Under the pieces are notes generated by a model. That model did no database searches and was not told where the DNA came from. It was given only the letters and a program-made list of their open reading frames with translations. Positions 26,295 to 34,935 of a stretch of DNA of 56,438 nucleotides are shown here, piece by piece. Both the position numbers and the translations under genes were made by a program. This DNA is from an uncultured Oribacterium sp. (GTDB taxonomy: Bacteria; Bacillota; Clostridia; Lachnospirales; Lachnospiraceae): positions 1 through 56,438 of the forward strand of contig CAMKKZ010000024.1 of assembly GCA_946413525.1 (NCBI GenBank). The letters are read 5' to 3'. The first letter of the stretch is position 1; every line of letters starts with the position of its first letter.

Positions 26295-28886
26295 ATGGAC
26301 GCAAATGAATCACCAAAGGAATCACCCATTATAAAGATTGCCGCTTTTATTGTCGATAAGCGGAATCTCTTTTTTCTTGTTTACGCAATTCTGATCATCT
26401 TCTCTCTTTTTTCCCAGAACTGGGTGTCCGTGGAAAACGAGCTCTCCGCCTACCTCAGCGAGGATACGGAAACAAAGCAGACGATGGATCTGATGGAAAC
26501 GGAATATACCACCTTTGGCTCCGCGAAGGTAATGGTCTCGAATGTTTCCCTCGCGGAGGCGTTTAAAATATACGGGACGATCCAATCGTTTCCCGGCGTC
26601 TCGGAGACCTCCTTCCTCCCTGATTACCTGAACCCGGATTCCACTGAGACGCCGGACGAGGATGAGGAGCTCGATATCGGGGAAATCCGGGAGCATTATA
26701 GCAATTCCTCCGCGTTATACAACGTGGTCTTCCGGTACGCGGAGGACGACGACAGGGCGCTGGAATCGCTGAACGGGCTGAAGGCCGCCCTGTCCCCCTA
26801 TGACCTTCATGTTTCCTCAGAACTTGGGGACGTGCAGGCGGAAGCCATTGAAAAAGAAATGACCACAATCATCGCCGTAGTGGGAATCGTTGTCCTCCTC
26901 GTGCTGCTCCTGACCTCGGAAACCTTTGGCGAGGTGCCCGTCCTCGTGCTGACCTTCCTTGCGGCCGCAATCATTAACAAGGGGACGAACTTCCTGATGG
27001 GCACGATCTCCTTTGTGTCCAATTCCGTCGCCATCGTGCTCCAGCTTGCCCTGTCGATCGATTACGCCATCATCTTCTGCAACCACTTCAAGGAAGAACG
27101 GGAGCATTACGATACCAGGGACGCGGTGGTCATCGCCCTGAGCCATTCGATTCCGGAAATCCTTTCCAGCTCCCTGACGACCATTTCCGGCCTGCTGGCG
27201 CTGCTTTTCATGGGGTACAAGCTGGGCGCGGACCTCGGCACTACGCTCACAAAATCCATTATCATCAGCCTCGTCGGAGTTTTCACGCTGATGCCGGGCC
27301 TCCTGGTGCTCTTTTCCAACCTGATGCTGAAAACGAAGCACAGGAACCTCGTGCCGAAGATCCCCTTCGTGGGCCGGTTTGCCTATGCCACCAAAAAGTT
27401 CATTCCACCGTTGTTCCTCCTGGTCATCGCCGTCGGCTTCGTCATTTCCTCCAAATGCCCCTATGTGTATGGGTATTCGAACCTGAAGACGCCGATCAAG
27501 AATGATGCCCAGATCACGGAAGACATGATTTCAGATACCTTCGGAAGCGATAATGTCATTGCCATCAATCTTCCGAGCCACGATTATTACAAGATTTCCA
27601 AAATCGCGGATTATCTGGATGCTATGCCCGAGGTGAAGAAGGTCACCTCCCTCTCGAACACGGAGGCGAAAAGGGGTTATATGGTATCCGAGCCCCTGAC
27701 CCCCCGCCAGTTTTCCGAGATGGCCGACCTGGACTACGACGTGGCCACGATGCTTTACGGCATGTACGCGTCGGACAAGGGGGAATATGGCCGCGTCATC
27801 GGCGGTATCGGAAAGTACAGGATCCCGTTCATCGACATCTTCATGTTCCTCCATGACAAGATCGAGGAGGGCTATGTCGACCTGGACGCGGATGACCGGG
27901 AGGACATTGACGACACCTATGACAAGCTCCTGATGGCCCGGAAGCAGCTTCAGGGAAAAAATTACGAACGCATCCTTGTATACCTGAATCTGCCGGAGGA
28001 AAGCGAGGAGACCTTCCTGTTCCTTTCCGGCCTTCACGGCATAATCGACCCCGTGTTTGAATCGGAGATGGATGAGGACCCCTCTCTCCGTCCGCTGATT
28101 GCGGGGCAATCCACGTCGGAGATGGATCTTCGGTATCAGTTTGAAAAGGACAACGTGGTCGTATCGGTGGTTTCCCTGCTCTTCGTGCTCGTAATCCTCC
28201 TGTTCACCTTCCAGTCCGCGGGCATGCCGTTGCTTTTGATCGCGGTGATCGAGGGGTCGATCTTCATCAACTTCTCTTTCCCGGCACTCAAGCAGGAAAA
28301 CCTGTTCTTTATCAGCTACCTGATCGTTTCGTCCATACAGATGGGCGCGAATATTGACTATGCCATCGTTATCGGCTCAAGATACGTAGAGTGCAGGAAA
28401 ACGATGGGCCGGAAGGAGTCGATTATTGAAACCGTGAATTTCGCCTTCCCCACCATCATCACCTCCGGATCGATCCTTGCCATAGCGGGCACCGTGATCG
28501 GATTCCTCACCTCGGACGGGGCAATCGCCGGCATCGGCCAATGCCTGGGAAGGGGAACCATGATCTCCATGTTCCTGGTTCTCTTCGTACTGCCGCAGAT
28601 CCTGCTGCTCGGGGACAAGATCATATCCCTTACCGCGTTCTCCGTATCAAGGCCCATCCGGTCCAAGGACGAGCACGGCATTATCCGTGTCGATGGAATG
28701 ATACAGGGCCACATTGACGGGCAGATCATCGGGACGGTCCATGGCATTGTGCGCGGCAATGTGAGGGCCTCCATCGCGTCCGGGGATATTGAGAAGCTTG
28801 CGGACAATGAAGGCCAGGATATCCGGGAATTCCTGCAGGAGAGCAGGAAAGAAGGATCCGCGGATAGATCCTCGGATAATGTGTAA
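26295..28886 (+). CDS. MMPL/RND-superfamily transporter
   Basis: An 863-residue protein with the RND plan. One span near residues 23-43 is followed by an extracellular domain to about 190, then five spans to about 335. After a second span near 370 comes another extracellular domain, then five more spans to about 790. The text QLALSIDYAIIFCNHF and its counterpart QMGANIDYAIVIGSRY are the paired proton-relay helices with Asp-Tyr of MMPL proteins. The last 90 residues contain a glycine-spaced beta-like segment (GMIQGHIDGQIIGTVHGIVR) and an acidic end. GGGGCGGGGAAA precedes the ATG. Such transporters export lipids, surfactants or drugs; the substrate is unknown. Confidence 0.85.
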   Translation: MDANESPKESPIIKIAAFIVDKRNLFFLVYAILIIFSLFSQNWVSVENELSAYLSEDTETKQTMDLMETEYTTFGSAKVMVSNVSLAEAFKIYGTIQSFPGVSETSFLPDYLNPDSTETPDEDEELDIGEIREHYSNSSALYNVVFRYAEDDDRALESLNGLKAALSPYDLHVSSELGDVQAEAIEKEMTTIIAVVGIVVLLVLLLTSETFGEVPVLVLTFLAAAIINKGTNFLMGTISFVSNSVAIVLQLALSIDYAIIFCNHFKEEREHYDTRDAVVIALSHSIPEILSSSLTTISGLLALLFMGYKLGADLGTTLTKSIIISLVGVFTLMPGLLVLFSNLMLKTKHRNLVPKIPFVGRFAYATKKFIPPLFLLVIAVGFVISSKCPYVYGYSNLKTPIKNDAQITEDMISDTFGSDNVIAINLPSHDYYKISKIADYLDAMPEVKKVTSLSNTEAKRGYMVSEPLTPRQFSEMADLDYDVATMLYGMYASDKGEYGRVIGGIGKYRIPFIDIFMFLHDKIEEGYVDLDADDREDIDDTYDKLLMARKQLQGKNYERILVYLNLPEESEETFLFLSGLHGIIDPVFESEMDEDPSLRPLIAGQSTSEMDLRYQFEKDNVVVSVVSLLFVLVILLFTFQSAGMPLLLIAVIEGSIFINFSFPALKQENLFFISYLIVSSIQMGANIDYAIVIGSRYVECRKTMGRKESIIETVNFAFPTIITSGSILAIAGTVIGFLTSDGAIAGIGQCLGRGTMISMFLVLFVLPQILLLGDKIISLTAFSVSRPIRSKDEHGIIRVDGMIQGHIDGQIIGTVHGIVRGNVRASIASGDIEKLADNEGQDIREFLQESRKEGSADRSSDNV

Positions 28887-28971
28887 AAACACAGTCACAG
28901 TAAAACGCCTGAAGTTGTACCTATCGGAAGAGGGACCCGCGGAAAGCGTTGAAAAACACAGGGAATGCCAC

Positions 28972-29020
28972 AAAAAGACCACCTCTCGACCGGAACGACC
29001 GGCCAGGGGGTGGTCTTTTT
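28972..29020 (+). terminator. Intrinsic terminator of the MMPL gene
   Basis: AAAAAGACCACC pairs with GGTGGTCTTTTT around an inner GC-rich stem, with a T-run at the end, 86 bases after the MMPL stop. Confidence 0.75.
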
Positions 29021-29022
29021 CA

Positions 29023-29059
29023 GGCTCAATAATATCCTCAAAAAGGATATTATTGAGCC
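29023..29059. repeat. Perfect 16-bp stem hairpin
   Basis: GGCTCAATAATATCCT and AGGATATTATTGAGCC flank a 5-base loop, directly behind the MMPL terminator. No T-run follows, so its role is unclear. Confidence 0.6.
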
Positions 29060-29070
29060 ATATAGCCTGC

Positions 29071-29264
29071 GCTTTGTCAGGAATTAAAGCGGCCAAAAAA
29101 CCACTTTAACAGAGGAGCCTTGCTGATACGATGCCGCATCGCTTTGTCATGAAATCAGGGTGGCCAAAACCCACTCTGATAGAGGAGCTTTGCTGATGCG
29201 ATGCCGCATCGCTTTGTCATGAAATCAGGGTGGCCAAAACCCACTCTGATAGGGGAGGTAAGCT
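29071..29264 (+). repeat. Hairpin-SD element, three tandem 70-bp copies
   Basis: GCTTTGTCA starts units at 29071, 29141 and 29211. Each has the order TTTGTCA, a hairpin (AATTAAAGCGG/CCACTTTAA or ATCAGGGTGG/CCACTCTGAT) and GAGGAG or GGGGAGG; between the units stands the small palindrome ATGCCGCAT. On this strand no gene follows. Confidence 0.75.
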
Positions 29265-29861
29265 TTAGGGATCTTTTCCTGATCGCTCTGCTTGATTAGA
29301 AACCAATCTCAAAATGGCATTCTTGCTCCACTGCGGGGACTCCCAAATTGTAAGTTGCCGATCTAAAACCTCACAGATCAGATGAGGTTCGTTGCCTGAG
29401 TTATCAATGACTCTGGTATAATCCGCAATTCGGATAAGCCTGGATATATTTCGTAGAGATCTTTTGTAACGGCTGATGATTTTATCTTCAGGGACATCAT
29501 GTCCACCGGCATTAACGCGAGACCTGACACGTTCTACGTTGATGGATGGATCGCAAGTCAACACATACACTGCATGTATCTCATACCCTTGTTCTTTTGC
29601 CTCCCGCAGCAAGTCAAGGTTGCGATCTGTAGATAATACAGTCTCAAACGTGAAATCCTTATGAGCTTTTAATAGCATCTGCCGGATTTGTTCTGCCTCC
29701 TGTGCCGCTTCAAGATCTGTACATTGCGAAATTCGTTTGATTTCATCTGCGTTCACATAGATACCACAAAGCGGAATCCCTTTGGTAATCGTGCTTTTGC
29801 CTGAACCATTAGGTCCTGCAAAAACCAGAATTTTGGGACTTGGCAAATCAGTCAAGGACAT
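29265..29861 (-). CDS. Zeta-toxin-like P-loop kinase
   Basis: A 198-residue protein. Walker A GPNGSGKST lies near residues 15-23, NADEIKR follows and ETVLSTDRNLDLL forms the substrate region; the end is basic. This is the zeta-type kinase fold, whose known toxins phosphorylate UDP-N-acetylglucosamine and poison wall synthesis. Other members of this fold are not toxins. The start MSLTDLPSPK is chosen from two in-frame ATGs (29861 and 29876); GGGCGGGTGG lies before it. It overlaps the antitoxin-like gene upstream by 14 bases, which suggests translational coupling. Confidence 0.75.
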   Translation of the reverse strand: MSLTDLPSPKILVFAGPNGSGKSTITKGIPLCGIYVNADEIKRISQCTDLEAAQEAEQIRQMLLKAHKDFTFETVLSTDRNLDLLREAKEQGYEIHAVYVLTCDPSINVERVRSRVNAGGHDVPEDKIISRYKRSLRNISRLIRIADYTRVIDNSGNEPHLICEVLDRQLTIWESPQWSKNAILRLVSNQAERSGKDP

Positions 29862-30177
29862 ATTCCACCCGCCCATCTGCGTAAACCTTTGTAATCATTC
29901 CGCTCTCTTTGTCAAGCCGGGTGACATAATCCGGTGCAGAACCATTCGTCCTTTGAGCAACAGCCTCCTGGCATGCAGCTTCAAATTCATCTGAAGACAT
30001 ATCAAAGACTGTCTTTTGATCTGTCTTCAGTTTGACAGGGAAGGGGAACCCCTTTTCAGCATTGAATTTTCGAGCCAGAATGTTCATCACCGCATTGAAA
30101 GTAAGTCCCATCTCAGCGGCAATGCGCGTGGTCTCCTCGCGCACCCCCTCGTCAAGTCGAATTGTACTTGTCGACAT
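29848..30177 (-). CDS. RelB/DinJ-like antitoxin
   Basis: A 109-residue protein that begins STSTIRLDEGVREETTRIAA and continues MGLTFNAVMNILARKF, the ribbon-helix-helix DNA-binding text of RelB/DinJ antitoxins. The C-terminal half should bind the partner. AAAGGAG lies 8-10 bases before ATG at 30177; an earlier ATG at 30186 is too close to it. RelB-type partners are usually RelE/YafQ RNases, so pairing with a zeta-like kinase is unusual. Confidence 0.75.
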   Translation of the reverse strand: MSTSTIRLDEGVREETTRIAAEMGLTFNAVMNILARKFNAEKGFPFPVKLKTDQKTVFDMSSDEFEAACQEAVAQRTNGSAPDYVTRLDKESGMITKVYADGRVEYVLD

Positions 30178-30224
30178 ATCAATCATCTCCTTTCAAAGCA
30201 AGTGTAACTCAAATTTATCAATCC

Positions 30225-30254
30225 GTCAACACAAATGATATCATTTGTGTTGAC
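30225..30254. promoter_or_regulatory. 30-bp perfect palindrome, probable operator of the toxin-antitoxin pair
   Basis: GTCAACACAAATGATATCATTTGTGTTGAC (split as GTCAACACAAATGAT and its complement) lies 48 bases upstream of the antitoxin start. RelB-type proteins bind such palindromes to repress their own operon. No T-run argues against a terminator. Confidence 0.6.
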
Positions 30255-30470
30255 TTTGAGGATATTGACAATAGCTCTGTAATATCTCCCTCTCAAGAGA
30301 ACTTATTCCTGTTCGCCAGAACAGACAATACAGCCGCCTGCAGACAGCCCACTTCCGAAAACCACGGTATTTCTTATACCGCGCACACCCCCATCTGGAT
30401 ATTTGAGCCAGGTGGGTTTTTATCTGAAAGCCGGTCAAAAAGAATCGTATTATCACAACTAAAAGCAAAT

Positions 30471-30528
30471 GATGCGATGCGATGCGATGCGATGCGATGC
30501 GATGCGATGCGATGCGATGCGATGCGAT
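30471..30528. repeat. (GATGC)n microsatellite, 11 units
   Basis: Eleven uninterrupted GATGC units. A 5-bp unit shifts frame on slippage. It lies between the TA operon and an rpn pseudogene, in a 400-base stretch where I see no convincing gene. Confidence 0.85.
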
Positions 30529-30577
30529 TAAGTGTGCCCGATTTACGCATGGCTGTCAAGCCCTCTTGTATAAAAAC

Positions 30578-31650
30578 TTATGCCTGCTTTGGCGCGAGGA
30601 GCGCAAGAACATACTCTTTGGTAACATTGTAGAGCTTCGTCACCTTTGTGATAATATCTTCATCTGATACACCATCTAACCTAAGCACATCTATAGCTCC
30701 CGTGATTTTCTGCCTCTGATCACGTTTTTCCATAGCTTTGCACATATCGACACCTCCCGCTTCTTCTTCAAACTCAAGATTTAACTTCATGGCAGCATTC
30801 AGGAAATATGCCGTCTCCGAGCTGATTTTCTTGTGTCCCGTCTGGACAATCATCTCGTCTGCATCCTCCGACTGATGCTTCAAAAGTTTCATTGCAAATC
30901 CTAGTTCCGTGTGGAACTTCTTGAACTCGTCTTCGGACATATCCAATCCACTGGAGATATCATGTTCAGCTTGTAATCACTCAGGAAGCGATACAGTCGC
31001 TCGTCCCTCACATCGAGCATTTCAAACAGGCTTTTTTGCCCATCCCACGGCTCTTCTCCAAAATACACAACTGCCGTAATAATTGGAATCAGCTTATCGT
31101 CTTTTCGTAAGCCTGACAGGAATTCCTCACTGCTAAGCTTGATTTTCAGCACACCGTTATCAACTGTAATCTCGCCCTCTTCGGCTGCATTGTCCTGCCG
31201 GTATGATCGTTTAATCTCCGCAATCTGCTTCGAGTAGCCGAGCATATCATACAAGCCGTTTTTCACCGGCATTCCGTAATGCACCTTATCCTGCAATTCT
31301 GCTCCGAGTATCACATAGATGACATTTTCGTCCTTCATGGCGTTCCACTATTTCAGCAGGTCACGGTACTTCTGCACAGGCACCCTGGCATTATTTCCGT
31401 ATGGCACGGTCAACTCCGTGGTATCCAGTTCCTGAAGCTTCTCCGGCTTAATAACCTGTTCTCCGTCATAAATAAGGTAATTGAAGGCATCCGCAAAGAA
31501 CACGGGATTGGAAAGATATTGCTTTCCTTCAACGTCTATAGCTCCCAATTGCTCCACCTCTTCATAAAAACTCTTATTGTGCGTATCAAGCTGCCTGTAC
31601 GGAATCTTAACCGCCTTTGAAATGGCATAGAGATACAGATAGATTATAGC
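30578..31650 (-). pseudogene. Rpn-family nuclease pseudogene with a stop and a 5-bp frameshift
   Basis: Three pieces read as one Rpn-type protein. The first, to 31348, has LGAIDVEGKQYLSNPVFFAD and ends KYRDLLK before TAG; reading continues in the same frame with WNAMKDENVIYVILGAEL. A tandem TGGAT duplication at about 30944-30953 then shifts the frame between ISPVD and MSEDEFKKFH. The last piece ends in the KLYNVTKEYVLALLAPK motif of the family. The 5' part is unclear before about 31650. The gene is broken twice, though removing one TGGAT would restore the second join. Confidence 0.75.
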
Positions 31651-31727
31651 AGAACCAGGGCTGCTTTCAACGGATTTTTCAGATATCATACCGAATAAAA
31701 AACAGGCGAGAATCTCCGCGCCGCCAA

Positions 31728-32006
31728 ATGCTTGTTTGGCACAGGTGTGGATATGGGCACAATGACGGATCTGCCCATGAGCTCGAAGCATTTCTCTACA
31801 CAGCCTTACGCGCCTTTGACATTGTCCCGACCCCAGAGGAGGCTGTTGAAGCAGAGGCGAAAATCCGTGATCCCAAGGATCGTCCGATCCTCCGTGCCGC
31901 CCTGAATGCCGGAGCTGATCTGTTTCTCACTGGCGACAAGGACTTTCTTGAGTCCGCCGTGGAAAACCCACGCATTATTAGCATCCAAACGTTTCTCGAT
32001 ATGTGA
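31728..32006 (+). pseudogene. PIN-domain toxin, C-terminal fragment
   Basis: From about codon 30 the frame reads FDIVPTPEEAVEAEAKIRDP, KDRPILRAALNAGADLFLTG and DKDFLESAVENP. This is the C-terminal half of a PIN-family putative toxin, including the acidic DPKD and TGDKDF sites. The N-terminal half with the first catalytic Asp is missing and replaced by unrelated text. Confidence 0.6.
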
Positions 32007-32116
32007 TTGAGGGGGCTGTGAAAAAATCATAGGCCAAAATACAAAATATATTGTAACATAACCCTTGTCAGATTACGATTGTTTTCCCAAAAATCGCAAG
32101 CTCTGATCAGCTCTGA

Positions 32117-32335
32117 TCACTCCAAATCCGATAGCGTAAGCTCTGCTGTAAATCCATTGACAATATGCTGCGTGAATACCTCGATTCGGCCATTGTTCAC
32201 AGCCGGGACAAAGTGAAAGCGATGTTCTTGTGAAAAAAATCCCCCGGCACCTTTCGACAGCCGGAGGAAATAATACTGAGCTTTTATCCCAAAGCAAATT
32301 ATAGCTTGTTCTTTTCGGGAATTCGGGAAACTCAT
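32117..32335 (-). pseudogene. Coding-like fragment of unrecognised family
   Basis: The reverse frame reads YYFLRLSKGAGGFFSQEHRF then HFVPAVNNGRIEVFTQHIVN, which looks like real protein sequence. It has no ribosome site, and I cannot name the family. The rest of the space to 32421 contains A-rich degenerate 20-bp repeats (AAATTGAAATGTCCG type) at 32344-32396. Confidence 0.3.
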
Positions 32336-32421
32336 CTTGTCCCAAACTAAATTGAAATGTCCGAAATCAAATTGAAATATCCCAAACCAAATTACAAATT
32401 AACACAGTCGGAGGAGCCATG

Positions 32422-34650
32422 TCACAGGTGCAGCACCCGGTCCCGGATCTCCTGCGTCCGCCCCTGGTTCCAATACTGGGTGCCGATATAGCCGCAGGTC
32501 CTGCGGGCCACCGACATCTTTGACTGGTCGCGGTTCCCGCAGTTCGGACACTCCCAGAGCAGCTTCCCGTACTCATCCTCAATGATCTGGATCTCCCCGT
32601 CATAGCCGCAGCACTCGCAGTAGTCTGACTTCGTATTCAGCTCCGCGTACATGATGTTGTTGTAAATGAAGCGCATCACGGACAGCACGGCCGGAATGTT
32701 GTTCTGCATGTTCGGCACCTCCACGTAGCTGATGGCGCCGCCCGGGGAAAGCTTCTGGAAGTCCGCCTCGAAGCGGAGCTTGGAGAAGGCATCGATCTGC
32801 TCGGAGACATGCACATGGTAGCTGTTGGTAATGTAGTTCTTGTCCGTCACGCCGGGGATCACGCCGAAACGCTTCTGGAGGCATTTCGCGAACTTGTAGG
32901 TCGTGGACTCCATGGGCGTCCCGTAAACGGAATAGCTGATATTCTCCGCTGCCCTCCACTCCGCGCACTTGTCGTTCAGCCGCTGCATGACCCGCAGGCC
33001 GAAATCCCTGCCCTCTTCCGTGGTGTGGGACTTGCCGAGCATGCGTACGCACATTTCGTAAAGCCCGGCATAGCCCAGGGAAATGGTGCTGTAATTATTG
33101 TACAGGAGCTTGTCGATCCGCTCGCCCTTCTTCAGCCTGGCAATGGCGCCGTACTGCCACAGGATGGGCGCCACGTCGGAAACCGTGCCCAGGAGCCTCT
33201 CGTGCCGGAGCCGCAGCGCCCTGTGGCAAAGCTCCAGCCTCTCGTCCAGGATCTTCCAGAACCGCTCCATATCCCCTTCCGCCGAGCAGGCCACGTCCAC
33301 CAGGTTGATGGTCACGACGCCCTGGTTGAAACGGCCATAATACTTATGCTTCCCGTTTTCCCCAAGACCCACCGTATCCGGCGTCAGGAAGCTGCGGCAG
33401 CCCATGCAGGGGTAAACGTCGCCGTTCTTGTATTCCCTCATCATTTTTGCGGAAATATAGTCCGGCACCATGCGCTTCGCCGTGCAGGTCGCCGCCAGCA
33501 CCGTCAGATCCCAGTAGCGGCTGTCCTCGGTGATATTGTCCTCATCCAGCACATAAATGAGCTTCGGGAAGGCCGGGGTGATCCAGACGCCCTTTTCATT
33601 CTTGACCCCCTGCATCCTCTGCACCAGCACCTCGCGGATAATGGCCGCAAGATCCTCCCGGACCTGTCCCTCCGGCACCTCGTCCAGATACATGAACATG
33701 GTCACGAAGGGCGCCTGGCCGTTGCAGGTCATCAGGGTGATGAGCTGGTACTGGATCGTCTGGATGCCGCTGCGGATCTCCTCCGCCAGCCGCTTCTCCA
33801 CCACCTTCTCGATAATGTCCCTGTCCAATGCCTCCCCGCAGGACCTCCGCTCATCCTCCACCTGGGACCGGATCTTCCGCCGGGACACATCCACGAAGGG
33901 CGCGAGGTGGGCCAGGGAGAAGGACTGGCCGCCGTACTGGTTCGAGGCCACCTGGGCGACGATCTGGGTCGTCACGTTGCAGGCCGTGAAGAAGCTGTGG
34001 GGCTTCTCGATCATGGTCTGGGAAATCACGGTCCCGTTCTGCAGCATGTCCTCAAGATTGATGAGGTCGCAGTTATGCTCCTTCTGAGCGTAATAATCCG
34101 CGTCGTGGAAATGGATAATGCCTTCCTCATGGGCCCGGACGATATCCTCCGGGAGGAGGATCCTCCTCGTAAGATCCCTGGAAACCTCGCCGGCCATATA
34201 GTCCCTCTGCGTGGAGTTGATGACCGGGTTCTTGTTGGAATTCTCCTGCTTAAGCTCCTCATTGGCGCGGTCGATCAGGGAAAGGATGTCCTCGTCCGTC
34301 GTGTTGGACTTCCGGGCGATCTCCCGCCTGTAGCGGTAACGCACATATTTCTGCGCGACCTCGTAGCCGCGCATGCCCATGATGCCCGTCTCCACCATGT
34401 CTTGGATGTCCTCCACGTTCACCGCGTGCATGGCCTCCGCGACCTGCTTCGCCACCAGGTCCGCCACAGCCATGATCTGATAGTCGTTCATCCTGTAGAT
34501 CGGGTCTACCTCATTATTAGCCTTGCGGATCGCGTTGACGATCTTCTCGATGTCAAAGCGCACCTCCTTACCGTTCCTTTTGATAATGTTCGTCCTGACC
34601 AGAATCTCCTTTTCCCGCGCGGTCATCAGCGCGGCTGTCTTTTCTGCCAT
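32422..34650 (-). CDS. nrdD: Anaerobic ribonucleoside-triphosphate reductase (class III)
   Basis: A 742-residue enzyme that makes deoxyribonucleotides under anaerobiosis with a glycyl radical. The N-terminus is an ATP-cone (IIKRNGKEVRFDIEKIVNAI) for allosteric control. The C-terminal zinc site has CECCGYDGE and CPNCGN, and the radical segment RRTCGYIGTQYWNQG places the radical glycine at about 720. MAEKTAALMT is chosen as start, with GGGGG ten bases upstream; an in-frame ATG ten codons earlier lacks a site. The activating enzyme gene nrdG, often next to nrdD, is not seen within the window. An NrdR-box-like site lies upstream. Confidence 0.93.
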   Translation of the reverse strand: MAEKTAALMTAREKEILVRTNIIKRNGKEVRFDIEKIVNAIRKANNEVDPIYRMNDYQIMAVADLVAKQVAEAMHAVNVEDIQDMVETGIMGMRGYEVAQKYVRYRYRREIARKSNTTDEDILSLIDRANEELKQENSNKNPVINSTQRDYMAGEVSRDLTRRILLPEDIVRAHEEGIIHFHDADYYAQKEHNCDLINLEDMLQNGTVISQTMIEKPHSFFTACNVTTQIVAQVASNQYGGQSFSLAHLAPFVDVSRRKIRSQVEDERRSCGEALDRDIIEKVVEKRLAEEIRSGIQTIQYQLITLMTCNGQAPFVTMFMYLDEVPEGQVREDLAAIIREVLVQRMQGVKNEKGVWITPAFPKLIYVLDEDNITEDSRYWDLTVLAATCTAKRMVPDYISAKMMREYKNGDVYPCMGCRSFLTPDTVGLGENGKHKYYGRFNQGVVTINLVDVACSAEGDMERFWKILDERLELCHRALRLRHERLLGTVSDVAPILWQYGAIARLKKGERIDKLLYNNYSTISLGYAGLYEMCVRMLGKSHTTEEGRDFGLRVMQRLNDKCAEWRAAENISYSVYGTPMESTTYKFAKCLQKRFGVIPGVTDKNYITNSYHVHVSEQIDAFSKLRFEADFQKLSPGGAISYVEVPNMQNNIPAVLSVMRFIYNNIMYAELNTKSDYCECCGYDGEIQIIEDEYGKLLWECPNCGNRDQSKMSVARRTCGYIGTQYWNQGRTQEIRDRVLHL

Positions 34651-34816
34651 TTCTTCAACCCCCATTTTCATGAATCTCAATGAATTTCAACGAATTTTCA
34701 TGAATTTCCATAATCCTGCGGCTGCCGTCCGGCTCTCCCGGACAACCGCCCTGCATCCCCTTGTTCCTGAGCGCATTTTTGTATAGTCGAAATATAGATG
34801 GATATGCGCCATATAT

Positions 34817-34832
34817 ACACAACATCTTGTGC
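34817..34832 (-). promoter_or_regulatory. Candidate NrdR box upstream of nrdD
   Basis: ACACAACATCTTGTGC closely fits the NrdR consensus ACACwATATmTwGTGT. A weak second match (34785-34800) lies 32 bases away, the spacing usual for paired boxes. The setting is A+T-rich with several -10-like sequences, so the site probably overlaps the nrdD promoter. Confidence 0.55.
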
Positions 34833-34893
34833 ATATATATACTATATAATAGATTCATGGAAAATGGAAGAAGAAATTTATTTTTTTTCTGCA

Positions 34894-34935
34894 CGGCGTA
34901 TTTTCGACGCCGGAAACGCGCCGCGCAGCGTTTCC
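34894..34935 (-). repeat. Double-hairpin 3' element behind the ABC-F gene
   Basis: Directly after the ABC-F stop codon two stems follow: GGAAACGC/GCGTTTCC and CGGCGT/ACGCCG with the loop CGAAAAT. The same 42-bp element follows the 56-residue membrane protein at 46602-46643, where the second stem is CGGCGC/GCGCCG, a compensatory change. Confidence 0.65.

Noticed and set aside
25823..26308. 161-codon frame through the 54-bp repeats, and the opposite-strand frame
   Set aside because: Open only because the unit is a multiple of three; no ribosome site and both strands are open alike.
30374..30559. Reverse frame through the GATGC tract (RIASHRIASH)
   Set aside because: It depends on the microsatellite for openness, has no ribosome site and no family similarity.
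32809..34683. Plus-strand open frame of 624 codons opposite nrdD
   Set aside because: It lies wholly antisense to a clear nrdD gene, has biased His/Arg/Leu composition and no ribosome site; it is a shadow of the coding strand.
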